Origin: Liolophura sinensis
Taxonomy: Eukaryota; Mollusca; Polyplacophora; Chitonida; Chitonidae
Direction of reading: 5' to 3'
Length of the DNA: 60,000 nucleotides
NCBI RefSeq assembly: GCF_032854445.1
Contig: NC_088300.1
Span: forward strand, 64,766,984-64,826,983
Shown here: positions 37,501 through 45,556 of the stretch, one piece after another
How the letters are laid out: every line of letters begins with the position of its first letter
Position numbering within the stretch: position 1 is the first letter of the stretch
Notes under the pieces: generated by a model
The model's input: only the letters and a program-made list of their open reading frames with translations
Databases searched by the model: none
Told to the model about the DNA's origin: nothing
Program-made: the position numbers and the translations under genes

Positions 37501-40500
37501 ACACGTCGAACATCAAAGTGAAAAACAGACCTGTTGATACGGGGCTTTGCTGTTCACCACAGATGACTATTATTCCCTGGAAATCCTAGCATGTCACACT
37601 TTAATGTAAAATTCTTTGTTTTTAATCAGGTTGTATTTTGGTTTGAGAAGTAGCATCATAAACCATGACAGTATTAATATGTTTCAGTCTAACATTTGTT
37701 GGACCACTTGTCCTCCGCCAATATAATGTGTATATCAGTACGTCACATGTGGCTATGTTTTTCATTAGCTTGCCAAAGGGCTGTAGTTTTCCCTGGGCTC
37801 TTTTGTGTTCTCCACCTATAAAACTGAGTCATACTGCCATTGTATAAGTGAAAATTCCTGATTTTGGCATTAAGTAAATGTACATTAATTTGTTCAGACA
37901 GGAAGATTCTATGATGTATCAATCCAAATGATGTATGAAAACATGTTAATTGGCATTACCTTTACCTGTTACGTTTCCAGGTTCAGATTCAGATGCAGGT
38001 GGGTGTGCCCCAGCCTGACCCTGAGAACATCACCCCAGGTCAGGAGGATGACGACATCGATGCCGCTCTCAAAGACCTACAGGAGTCCCTGGAAGGCAAT
38101 AGCATAAACTCACCAGGGGACATAACTCACATACCTGAACTTGGAGATTACGTCAAATTTTTCAAGTGAGTCATAACGTGATAATTACAATTTGAAAATG
38201 TAGGTTGATATTAGCTGTCAGCAAAAAATAACAATTATTAATAATGAGTTCGGATTGCCTGTTGCAAATGCTATCAAATTCAACGCCCATACGTGTACAT
38301 AATTAGTGCAGAAACAATTGCAAATTCACAATAGCTGAGAATTCTTGGTAAATGTCAATGCTGTCTTGAACTCTCGTGAATGGCACAAGATGTCAAAAGT
38401 TTTGCCAACTCACAGTCTTAATAGAGCTGTTTGTTGCAGTGAAAATAAATTCAGTGATTTCGCTATCTTCACAGGCTGCTAATTTTTCCGTTTCAGACCC
38501 AAAAAATTTACCCTGAAGAATTACAAGAGGTATTGGTGTACGTTTAAGGACACTCATGTGTCTCTGTACAAAAGTCGAGATGAAGCCTCAGGTCCTCCAG
38601 TCACCCGGATTGACATTAGAGGTCAGTAAGCTGAACTGTGAAGCTGTAATGTTTAATAGTCATAAGCAAGGGATAAATGATGAAATGAGTTTGCAGGATG
38701 AGATGGCTACTTCTACACTTGTCTTCTTTTCATTTTATGTTATATTTTTGCAGGTCTTAAAAATAGCTAAACCTTTATCTGTATATGTAAATGAAGAAGT
38801 ATCTTGTGGTATGCATGTCATAGTCAAAATAATATAAAATAGAGTGAAAATAAACTTCGTATTTGGACTTCGTTCTACTGTCTGCTTTAGCTCTCAAGTC
38901 AACTTTTCCCCTGATAAAGCTGGTAGATATTCACACATTAACACATGGTCAAGTATTTTTCGTATTATTTTCAGGTTGTGAAGCTAACCCAGATGTGAAC
39001 ATTTCGGCCAGGAAATATGGTATCAAGTTATTTGTACCAAGCACGGATGGGGGCATGACAGAAGTGTGGCTCCGATTTGATTCTGTAAGATCTGTTTGTT
39101 TATTACCATACAACTGTTATATATACTAGGTCACATCTGCAATATAACATCATTCAATTTGGCGTTCATTAACTTCAGGAAGCGTAAAAGTGCTGAGAAT
39201 GGTAGCTGGATCAGATGTAAACTTTGACCTCCTTCAGCCCTGGAGTCTGTCAACATTTGCGTATTAGATCTGGATTTTACGCCCACACACCAGAATATAG
39301 GAAAATATGGAAGAAACTGGGTAGAGCCCATTGGAACAAGCACTATTCTAACAGCCAGACACCTGAAGAACCTGCTGACTTACCTGTAAACCATAGCCAA
39401 GCTACTGTCATGAACTGGAATTGAACATCCAGCCACATTTGTCAAGGGCATTTCATTTGCAATGAATAGAATGCCTTAAACCACTGTGCCAGCTGTGTTT
39501 GTTAAACTTAAGTAAAGAAAACTACATGTACTGTAATTTTTCAACCATTTCGCATGATTGCAAAGTGTTTATTTAGGCATATTCTGAAGGCATTATTCTG
39601 TGGGGACTAATAAACATAATTTTTGTAGATCCCTGAAATTGGCCAATCCAACCAATGTTATCTCCAAAATCAAAGTAAAAATGTGCATAAATCTCACTGA
39701 AAGATGCGCTTTCATAAGTGGAAAGGTTGAGGAATTACGGTAGTTTCACTGTGATAATTGAGTGACTTTGTTGTTGTTGTTGTTGTTAGGAGCAGCAGTA
39801 TGCCCGGTGGATGGCTGCCTGTAAACTGGCATCTAAAGGCAAGACAATGGCAGACAGTACGTACGAATCTGAGGTCCAGTCCCTGAGCACCTTCCTCACT
39901 ATGCAGCACCCTGCCCCTGCCCCATCCATCACAGCTTCACAGGTTGATATTCAGGCGGAAAACTATGTCGCCCCCAGGTTTTTCAGGAAGTTAAAGTCCA
40001 AACAGGTACAGTAGGGACTATCCAGGATGCTTTCAAGCTGTGGTTGTTTTCTGTTATGCATTGTAGTGCACTTGATGCTACAGATGTATAAGCCTATAGA
40101 TCTGTTGTGTAGCTTTGGAGAATATTTGATATAATAGTTCATTTCACTACAGTAGGCTATGTAAGAGAGATTAGAGATGAATATTAGAGCATATATGTAT
40201 GTAGACCAAATAATATTTCATATGTTTAATGTTATAAAATGCACTTTTGGATTTCTAAAGGCGAAAAAATAAGTTATGGGATGAAAAGTCTTCTTCATTA
40301 CAGTGTAGAAACGGTTTTGATGGAATAATGTGTTTATTTATCAAAGTGCACATTAGTAAATCATTGTATCTTGATAAATCTTCTATATCCCATGAGTCAT
40401 TGTCTGACCACAGCTTGTACAGAGGATCATGGAGGCCCATGCTAATGTGAAGAATATGAACCTAATGGAGTCCAAGATGGCATTCATCAAGGCCTGGCAG

Positions 40501-41151
40501 GCTCTGCCAGAGTATGGTATCACCTACTTCATCATCAGGATGAGCAACAGCAAGAAAGATGTAAGTTCAGCTCTCAAGTATTGAATTTGTCAACTTATCT
40601 GCTCATATATGTTTTATCTCACCTATTTGCTCACTGGCTTTGTGCCAAGTGGAATTAAAGTCTCTTCACTGCAGTAACTGTATTTCCGTACTGTACAAGT
40701 TGAGGGTTTGGAGAACGGTAGAGGAATGCCAGCAGCCTGCCACAAGTGTGATAGTGGCTTGTAGTCAGTACTGTATTTTTAGTGTAGTATTGTAATATGT
40801 AATTGGGTTGTTTACATTGGGTGCACGATTTAACAATTTGTTTCATGTATTTGGCAGGAGTTGATCGGAGTTGCTTACAACCGTATAATGAGGATGGACT
40901 TGCAGTCTGGAGACTCGATTAAAGCGTGGCGTTACAACGTCATGAAATCCTGGCATGTGAACTGGGAGGTTCGCCATGTAGTCCTTGACCTGGAGGATGA
41001 ACACGTGGCATTTGCTTGCCATTCTGCGGACTGCAAGATCGTGCACGAGTTCATCGGGGGTTACATCTTCTTGTCCATGAGATCACAAGACAAGAACCAG
41101 TCTCTGAACGAGGAACTCTTCCACAAGTTAACGGGCGGCTGGTCGTCGTGA
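16290..41151 (+). CDS. FERMT2: Kindlin / fermitin family homolog, 5' partial, 11 visible coding exons
   Basis: Kindlins are cytoplasmic adaptors that bind integrin beta tails, membrane phosphoinositides and ILK at focal adhesions and co-activate integrins with talin. Coding exons: 16290-16523, 27569-27771, 28274-28509, 29037-29139, 37377-37484, 37981-38165, 38497-38621, 38975-39084, 39790-40005, 40414-40560, 40858-41151. All introns are GT-AG and every phase joins, giving about 652 residues plus TGA. Visible in order: F0 second half (DWSDHALWW), F1 with a Lys/Arg then Ser/Pro-rich loop, [12 protein letters not shown]2 with an inserted PH domain (YWCTFKD...GKTMADS), and F3 ([18 protein letters not shown]). 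Vertebrate kindlin-2 is about 680 residues; the missing N-terminal ~50 are not found in 1-16289. The first exon begins with two bases of a split codon, so exon 1 must end in phase 1. Invertebrates usually have a single kindlin, so the FERMT2 symbol is by similarity. Confidence 0.95.
24514..24700 (+). pseudogene. P2X7-like frame in the intronic transposon copy
   Basis: It encodes [11 protein letters not shown]..., DTDISGE and [14 protein letters not shown]. It is in frame with the copy at 52627-52816, although many third-position and other bases differ. The splice donor after GNTEW is mutated. Confidence 0.5.
25603..25975 (-). mobile_element. tRNA-derived SINE with (GAGT)n-type tail, inserted in the transposon copy
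   Basis: Read on the - strand, a tRNA-like head (from about 25975) is followed by a conserved core containing GAGACGACTTGC / AAGTCGTCTCAGAG-type sequence and GGCTTGC..GGC. It ends in ...GACGTTCAACACCAAGCACT and a (CACT)n-like run. I recall closely similar elements from bivalve and gastropod genomes (V-SINE/RUDI-like). The exact family was not checked. Confidence 0.65.
27123..27218 (+). mobile_element. SINE 3' fragment in kindlin intron
   Basis: It carries GGATGGCTGTGTGTTTCCTC, GGCTTTGCCCGGTTTCTTCC, CACCATAATGCTGGCC and GTGAAATATTCTTGATAAAT. It is the right half of the 15921-16179 family with the GCGGCG segment deleted. Confidence 0.72.
27327..27535 (+). mobile_element. tRNA-derived SINE just upstream of a kindlin exon
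   Basis: The A-box-like TGGCTCAGGTG is at 27329-27339 and the B-box-like ATTCAACTCC at 27399-27408. A SINE body ends near CTAAAATATTCTGGTGCAGG. It stops about 35 bp before the exon at 27569. Confidence 0.5.
27569..27771 (+). CDS. FERMT2: Kindlin exon: F1 and basic start of the F1 loop
   Basis: CACCAG acceptor and GTAACA donor; 203 bases, ending in phase 0. It encodes [12 protein letters not shown], then a Lys/Arg-rich stretch ([12 protein letters not shown]) and a Ser/Asn/Pro-rich run. In vertebrate kindlins this lysine-rich part of the long F1 loop contacts acidic membrane lipids. Confidence 0.92.
27772..29036 (+). other. Two short kindlin introns around exon 28274-28509
   Basis: 27772-28273 shows nothing notable. 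28510-29036 contains a short TGTAGCTTAACGCCACATCA-type stretch (about 28645-28720) resembling a SINE tail on the opposite strand. Confidence 0.6.
28274..28509 (+). CDS. FERMT2: Kindlin exon: F1 loop and return to F1
   Basis: TTTTAG acceptor and GTAAGT donor. The first two thirds are Pro/Gly/Ser/Thr-rich, typical of the disordered F1 loop. The end ([22 protein letters not shown]) aligns to the post-loop F1 segment of kindlin-2. The Ala codon is split with the next exon. Confidence 0.92.
29037..29139 (+). CDS. FERMT2: Kindlin exon: end of F1 ([11 protein letters not shown])
   Basis: TCCCAG acceptor and GTAAGT donor. It encodes [11 protein letters not shown] followed by [16 protein letters not shown], nearly identical to vertebrate kindlins. 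It ends in phase 0 before an 8.2-kb intron. Confidence 0.95.
30115..31100. repeat. 60-bp tandem array, 16 full units plus partial, with a 180-bp higher-order repeat
   Basis: Units begin at 30121 and every 60 bases to 31021, with a partial at 31081 and no length change. Each has CATCGGTTAAATGTATGTGG-like sequence and GCAGTTGAAACAAATGTACA. The three units at 30361-30540 recur with the same variant bases at 30541-30720. Because 60 is divisible by three, open frames arise on both strands (up to 327 codons); they have no start context or homology I recognise. It lies in the 8.2-kb kindlin intron. Confidence 0.95.
32896..32960. repeat. 19-bp tandem repeat, about 3.4 copies
   Basis: The unit AGTACTGTTATTCTCCAGC starts at 32896, 32915 and 32934 (one T to C change), then a partial. 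Confidence 0.9.
33892..33954. repeat. (GT)n microsatellite
   Basis: Interrupted GT/GC dinucleotide run. The long frames reported on both strands here are products of the repeat. Confidence 0.9.
35461..35691 (-). mobile_element. tRNA-derived SINE in the 8.2-kb kindlin intron
   Basis: On the - strand, the A box TGGCTGAGTGG (35674-35684) and B box GTTCAAATC (35613-35621) are about 50 bp apart. The body runs to CAAGTGAAATGTTCTTCAGT and a GAATAAATAAAC tail. The head is joined to a five-unit tandem array (35656-35834). Confidence 0.75.
35656..35834. repeat. 36-bp x 5 tandem repeat of the SINE head
   Basis: Units start at 35656, 35692, 35728, 35764 and 35800, each containing TTAAGCCACTCAGCCAGGGA. 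Four have the full 36 bp and the last is one G shorter. Each unit holds the complement of the SINE A box. Confidence 0.9.
37377..37484 (+). CDS. FERMT2: Kindlin exon: start of F2
   Basis: Exactly 36 codons, phase 0 at both ends, with TTTCAG acceptor and GTGAGA donor. It encodes [15 protein letters not shown] and then [17 protein letters not shown], the first F2 helices. Confidence 0.95.
37768..37885 (+). mobile_element. SINE 3' fragment in kindlin intron
   Basis: It contains GCTTGCCAAAGGGCTGTAGT, TTTCCCTGGGCTC and GTATAAGTGAAAATTCCTGA, then GGCATTAAGTAAAT. The order matches the right half of the SINEs at 44300 and 55180. Confidence 0.5.
37981..38165 (+). CDS. FERMT2: Kindlin exon: F2 acidic region, ILK-binding helix, entry to PH
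   Basis: TTCCAG acceptor and GTGAGT donor. The [17 protein letters not shown] segment corresponds to the kindlin-2 helix reported to bind the ILK pseudokinase. It is followed by [14 protein letters not shown], the lead-in to the PH domain. The Lys codon is split with the next exon. Confidence 0.93.
38497..38621 (+). CDS. FERMT2: Kindlin exon: PH domain N-terminal half
   Basis: TTTCAG acceptor and GTCAGT donor. It encodes [20 protein letters not shown], matching the first PH strands with their conserved basic residues that bind phosphoinositides in vertebrate kindlins. Confidence 0.94.
38975..39084 (+). CDS. FERMT2: Kindlin exon: PH domain middle
   Basis: TTTTCAG acceptor and GTAAGA donor. 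It encodes [20 protein letters not shown] and then EVWLRFDS. Vertebrate kindlins carry the same GCE..PDVNIS and WLRCD pattern. Confidence 0.94.
39240..39503 (-). mobile_element. tRNA-derived SINE in kindlin intron between the PH exons
   Basis: On the - strand, the A box TGGCACAGTGG (39481-39491) and the B-box-like GTTCAATTCC (39417-39426) are followed by a body with CAGGTAAGTCAGCAGGTTCT and a tail GTGGGCGTAAAATCCAGATC. The coding-looking frame across it is accidental. Confidence 0.65.
39790..40005 (+). CDS. FERMT2: Kindlin exon: end of PH and F2 second part
   Basis: 72 codons, phase 0 at both ends; TTGTTAG acceptor directly after a (TTG)n run, and GTACAG donor. It encodes [20 protein letters not shown], the C-terminal PH helix, then the variable link and the [16 protein letters not shown] segment of F2. 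Confidence 0.94.
40414..40560 (+). CDS. FERMT2: Kindlin exon: F2 helices
   Basis: 49 codons, phase 0 at both ends; CCACAG acceptor and GTAAGT donor. It encodes [19 protein letters not shown] and then [17 protein letters not shown], matching the kindlin F2 core. Confidence 0.95.
40858..41151 (+). CDS. FERMT2: Kindlin terminal exon: F3 (integrin-binding PTB-like lobe)
   Basis: TTGGCAG acceptor; 97 residues and TGA. It encodes [29 protein letters not shown] and [20 protein letters not shown], ending in LTGGWSS. The Trp of the integrin-contacting Gln-Trp pair is kept, but the preceding Gln is Ser here. Confidence 0.95.
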   Translation, partial: ELIGVAYNRIMRMDLQSGDSIKAWRYNVMKSWHVNWEVRHVVLDLEDEHVAFACHSADCKIVHEFIGGYIFLSMRSQDKNQSLNEELFHKLTGGWSS

Positions 41152-43970
41152 GAATGCCAGTTACCATGGTAACCTGTGATTGCTACCTTGTAGCAGAATG
41201 AACTGTGAAATCATACATAAAGACGACACATCTGTAACTGATCGAGCAGGCAGAGCATGTGATTTTTTTTCTCTTTGTTCTATTTATTCACTCATCAGTA
41301 AGCAGGATAAAACATCAAAAAATTCATGGCAACCCAAAACATAGGAAGATCTCTCAGTATTCCACCTGTAGTAGCAATGCCAAATAATATGTGTGTCTGA
41401 CCCAGCAATGTGTGATACACCACTGCCTTTTTATAACACTGTTTACAGAATGCTGGTTGCCTCTGTTGGACGGAACATGTACTTACTGGATACGTATTTG
41501 AATATTTGTTAAGGTAATAAGGACACTTGCATGCAATGGCCTCATTAGAAGAGTGTAAATGTCCACTCATAGTATTTAACATGTGGCAAATCCGGACTAA
41601 TCCCAACTATTACTGACAGGGAAATAATGAGTAAAAGGAGGTTACCCTGGTAACGTATTGTAACATTCAGAACATTTAAGCTGTGGACTGTTGTACAACA
41701 GTAAAGATGGAACTGCAGGCAACCAGAGCAAGAGTACTGTGCCCTTTACTGGAGATATTCAGCATTCCTATGAAAACTAAAACATGGTTAAATTTCCTGA
41801 ATATCTAAAGTGGCTGTGTTTCGTCATTTGAGATCTTGATGGAGAAATACATTGTTGAAACTGTATGATTTTATCCAATGTATGTCAGGTTTTCAGAAAT
41901 GTAAACTTGCACAGTCCCCAGGCTCCTGTTGTCGTTAATCAGGTGAAGGTATGGCAAACTGAAGAAGACTTGTATGTAGCGGTAAAACTAAAGAAAAGTA
42001 GATTGTTCTGCAATGGGCAAGTGTCCGATCGGCAGTCTGTACAAAAGGAAACTGCCTTTTCTTTGTTTAGATAGTGATTATTTTTGCTATGAATTACAAA
42101 TACATCAATGTGAATGTTTATCTTCCGCCTCAACACCCTCAGACAACTCCCCAAAACTTCGGTGTTGACAAACGGTGCTACTGTTATGAATATGATGTTG
42201 TAAATATGGTAAATAGCAGTATAGTGGCTACAGCATAACTGTGCATATACCATGTGACTCGGTGATGTGTAGTGATAAAACCGAGGAAATGCGCAAACAT
42301 TTAAGGCAGTCTCAGAGCTGTTGAGAATGATCGGATGTGATCATGACCTTTGGGATGAACTTCGCTTATTCACCAGACCTATGAATTAGTCCAATCCTTC
42401 ACAACTTGTTGTAATATTATAGTTTTTGCATTTTTACTTGGTTGTTTAAAATTTTTTTTTTTTCGATGTAACACAGGGAAATGTTCCTCTATTTAGTGAG
42501 ATATCATTTCTGCGTGCTGTACACTAACCAATTTATATTGACACCATCATGTATATCATTTTTACTGGAATGTCGATGGGCTCCCTTGTACAGATATTAC
42601 ATAGAATTTTAACCTGGCATGTATAAGGTTATTATATTTAGTGTACAAATACAGTCACATACTCTAATGCTAGTTTAGCTGTTTAATCCCCTGCACACAG
42701 TCTGTGTGATCTGATTTACATTTGTTAAATAATCTTACCAGGAAACGATTTACTCGTATCACCCACATAGCAGAGAATTTCCATCAGCTGCTGCGGTAAA
42801 TAAATGACACCTGCATCAGTAATGATGTCATCATGAATGTCTCACTTGGGAGGTGACTGTCAATGAAAAGATGAGTATTGTGTTAAGTGTAACAGCTAGG
42901 AACGTCAGAAGACTCGTGAACGTAAGCCTGACCTGTGATGCCCCTGTGCATGAGGAGACTATGTTTTCCTGATACTTGTCAAGTGTTTAGCCGGAGTGCA
43001 AACCTATGTAGCAGCAGTCACGGAGTAACTCTAACAAGAGCAGTAACACTAGTATGGTACTTTCCACGTTGTCCAGTTTATTTGACTTCAGTGCACCCCA
43101 ACCCTTAACCATTCAGTTGATTTATACACGTTACTATGATTTTTTTTTTTTTTTTTGATTTTATTGATTTTATAAGAGCGTTAATTCTTGTCACTTCGTT
43201 TTAATTGCATATGTTATGTTTTGAACAACACTGGTGGAATTTTTTTTTTTTTTTTTTTTAGTTAAGGCGTGCTTTTTACTGTACACAATATTATTGCACA
43301 TAGCCATCTATGGGTGTGGTGTGTTAATGGTAGACATTAAAACAGGGATGAACAGCAGTATAGCATCCTCTTAAGGAGATCGACGATGGACTTCTATAGC
43401 TCTTCTCTCATCCTTCCCAGGGGTATAAAAGATACCCTCATTATAAAGTATTAACAGCTTTCTGATAGACCTGATAATACATAGCAACTTTGAAATTTTC
43501 CTCATTCTTCCTTAAATGTTAAATAAGGTATAGATGTACTGCGTCAGTGTCTTGTAAGAAAGGACAGACATGTTGAACGGAATAAAATGGCTGGCCCATT
43601 CTTATTGGTACATGTAATTAAATCTTTCATTTTTATTGCTTTTGTCCTCTGACGTGTAAACTGGTTACGTGATGGAGACAATCATGTCTGATGATGATGA
43701 TGATAATATCGTTAGAACTGGTCTTCATGTCAACTGGCGGAATATTTTAGGCCGATAGTTAGATAAAGTATGCTTTACTTTAGAAAATGAGTATTTCTCA
43801 CGATGATTCACATCATCATGATATTTTTAATTGTAATTATTTATGCAAGTCAGTCTGCAAATATCTTGATTTTATTCTGACATATTAAGTCCATTGAGCA
43901 TGTAAAGATTTCTTCGTGTTTGATGCCTTAAAAAAGCAACTCTCACAACATGCCTTGAATAAAAGAAAAT
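41152..43970 (+). other. Kindlin 3' UTR (probable extent) with candidate polyadenylation signals
   Basis: Non-coding AT-rich sequence follows the kindlin stop. AATAAA occurs at 43581-43586 and 43958-43963. Poly-T runs lie at about 43141-43157 and 43236-43259. Vertebrate kindlin-2 also has a long 3' UTR, but which signal is used cannot be told from sequence, so the end is inferred. Confidence 0.45.
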
Positions 43971-44973
43971 TGGGAAAAAAAAGTCTGTTGTATGTGTGGA
44001 ATTTGTTTTATCCTTTCTCATTCCTCCAAATAATCTTTGTATCCAGTACATGTTTCATAGAAAGAAGTCTAATATTAACCGTACTGTCTCAAACCAAATT
44101 TCTGTAAAAGTGCCCACTCTATAGATGTGGCCATAGCTTACATTGTTTTGTACATATACAGTGCAAACTACTCATGAATAACTTGTCTACTTGAATCAGA
44201 AGTTTGAAATTGTAAAGGTGTAAGAATATACAATCACTCCAAAGCTCTGAGCACATGATGATTCTGTAGTTACTATATTAACTTATATCCTTGCTGGAAT
44301 GTGGGTCATGGACACGTGGTCAAACACTTAGGAATAGGTGCAGGTTCAATCCTGACCTTGGACGGGAATTTGTAGATAAGTACTTGTAGTAGACCATATC
44401 CATTCGGCTGTTAGCGCAGTGTTAACATCCAGTGAAGACCGCTTGTCTTTTACCAGCATAATGGGTATGTCTGTCACTTGGGGAAAGTTGATCAGTGTAA
44501 CCTGCCAAAGATAGGTGGTTTACCCAGGGCCCTCCTGTTTCCTGCACTCTTAACTCTGACTGCCGTTATACATGTACAAATGAGAAAATTTCCTTTCTGT
44601 GTTCATAATATCAGCTTCTTATCTCAAGAAGACAGTAAGATCATTTGGAATCCTAGAACCACATGCTGAAGAAAATAGACTTGATTCTTGTATCCCAACT
44701 ACAGCATAAAACAACAATCAAATAAATAAATATCCCAACTTACATTAAATCGTAAAGATGTATATGATATATATTTAGTGTGAATCATAAAAAGTTTGTA
44801 CGGAAATGCAAACTTAAGGGTCTCATCATGTCATAATGGCCACTCCACCACAGAAGTGTGGTTTAATATTAGCATCACAATCCAACACAGAAGCCATAGT
44901 GCAGTTTCACAATACAAGGATCCAATCATTTCAAACAAAGCAACAACAACAACGAAAAGAACAATTTATAATT
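43971..44973. other. Gap between convergent kindlin and THUMPD2
   Basis: It holds the SINE at 44300-44735 and the probable THUMPD2 3' UTR on the - strand (ATTAAA at 44862-44867). No gene is seen. Confidence 0.55.
44300..44735 (+). mobile_element. SINE, possibly two joined copies, in the kindlin-THUMPD2 gap
   Basis: The B-box-like GGTTCAATCC is at 44343-44352. Then come CGGCTGTTAGCGCAGTGTTA and GTAACCTGCCAAAGATAGGT, and a tail GCATAAAACAACAATCAAAT. The length exceeds the other copies, so it may be two elements. Confidence 0.55.
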
Positions 44974-45556
44974 TCACGGAAGTTTCTTCTGAAATGTACA
45001 AATTTTAGAATGGGTTTCACCTAATTTAATATAGAAGCTATCTCCCACAGTCCACTGGAGTTGAAGTGAATCTCGCAGAGAGGCACACATGTCTCTGCCA
45101 TTACTGGTGAATACTGTGAAGTGACCTTTCTCCTCAAACAGCTGCTTTTTTCCACTTACCGAGCAGTCCTCAATAGAATCACCAGTCTTGTCTATATCAC
45201 TGTCAACATTTAAGGTCTTTAAACCACTTGAACTGTTCTCGTTCTCTAATATCTTTGATTTATTGTCCTCAGAAAAACATTTTTCTTGTCTAGATCCACT
45301 TCTTTCACTACCATCTGTACTATGTCTATCCACAACAGTTTTCTGGTTTTCACCATGCTGCATGATGTCAGCTGGACTACTAGGTGTTTGAAGAGTCACT
45401 GGAGGATCCAAATTACCAGGCACACTGTTATGATCTGTGGCTGGTAAGCAGTTATCTCCCCTGGCGGGGACATCACCATGATCAATCTGATGTATCAGGA
45501 CTTTCTCCATCTCACAACTTGTCAGCAATACAATCTGTGCACTTGGCTTAACAACC
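44974..45556 (-). CDS. THUMPD2: THUMPD2 exon 10: end of fold plus long hydrophilic insertion
   Basis: The acceptor is TTGCAG. It starts with VVKPSAQIVLLTSCEME, the strand equivalent to GGTIVLLLSED. About 130 residues rich in Ser, Asp, Glu and Asn follow, and the exon ends with the conserved last strand SFYIKLGETHSKICTF. The middle is longer than in the human protein and looks disordered. ATTAAA occurs on this strand at 44862-44867, about 110 bases past the stop, as a possible polyadenylation signal. Confidence 0.9.

Larger units (their letters stand above)
37485..40857 (+). other. Short introns separating the F2, PH and F3 exons
   Basis: Introns are 37485-37980, 38166-38496, 38622-38974, 39085-39789, 40006-40413 and 40561-40857. 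Only the SINE pieces at 37768 and 39240 and a (GTT)n run at 39769-39787 stand out. Confidence 0.75.

Noticed and set aside
39224-39424. 66-aa frame ending in [14 protein letters not shown]
   Set aside because: It lies within a SINE on the opposite strand.
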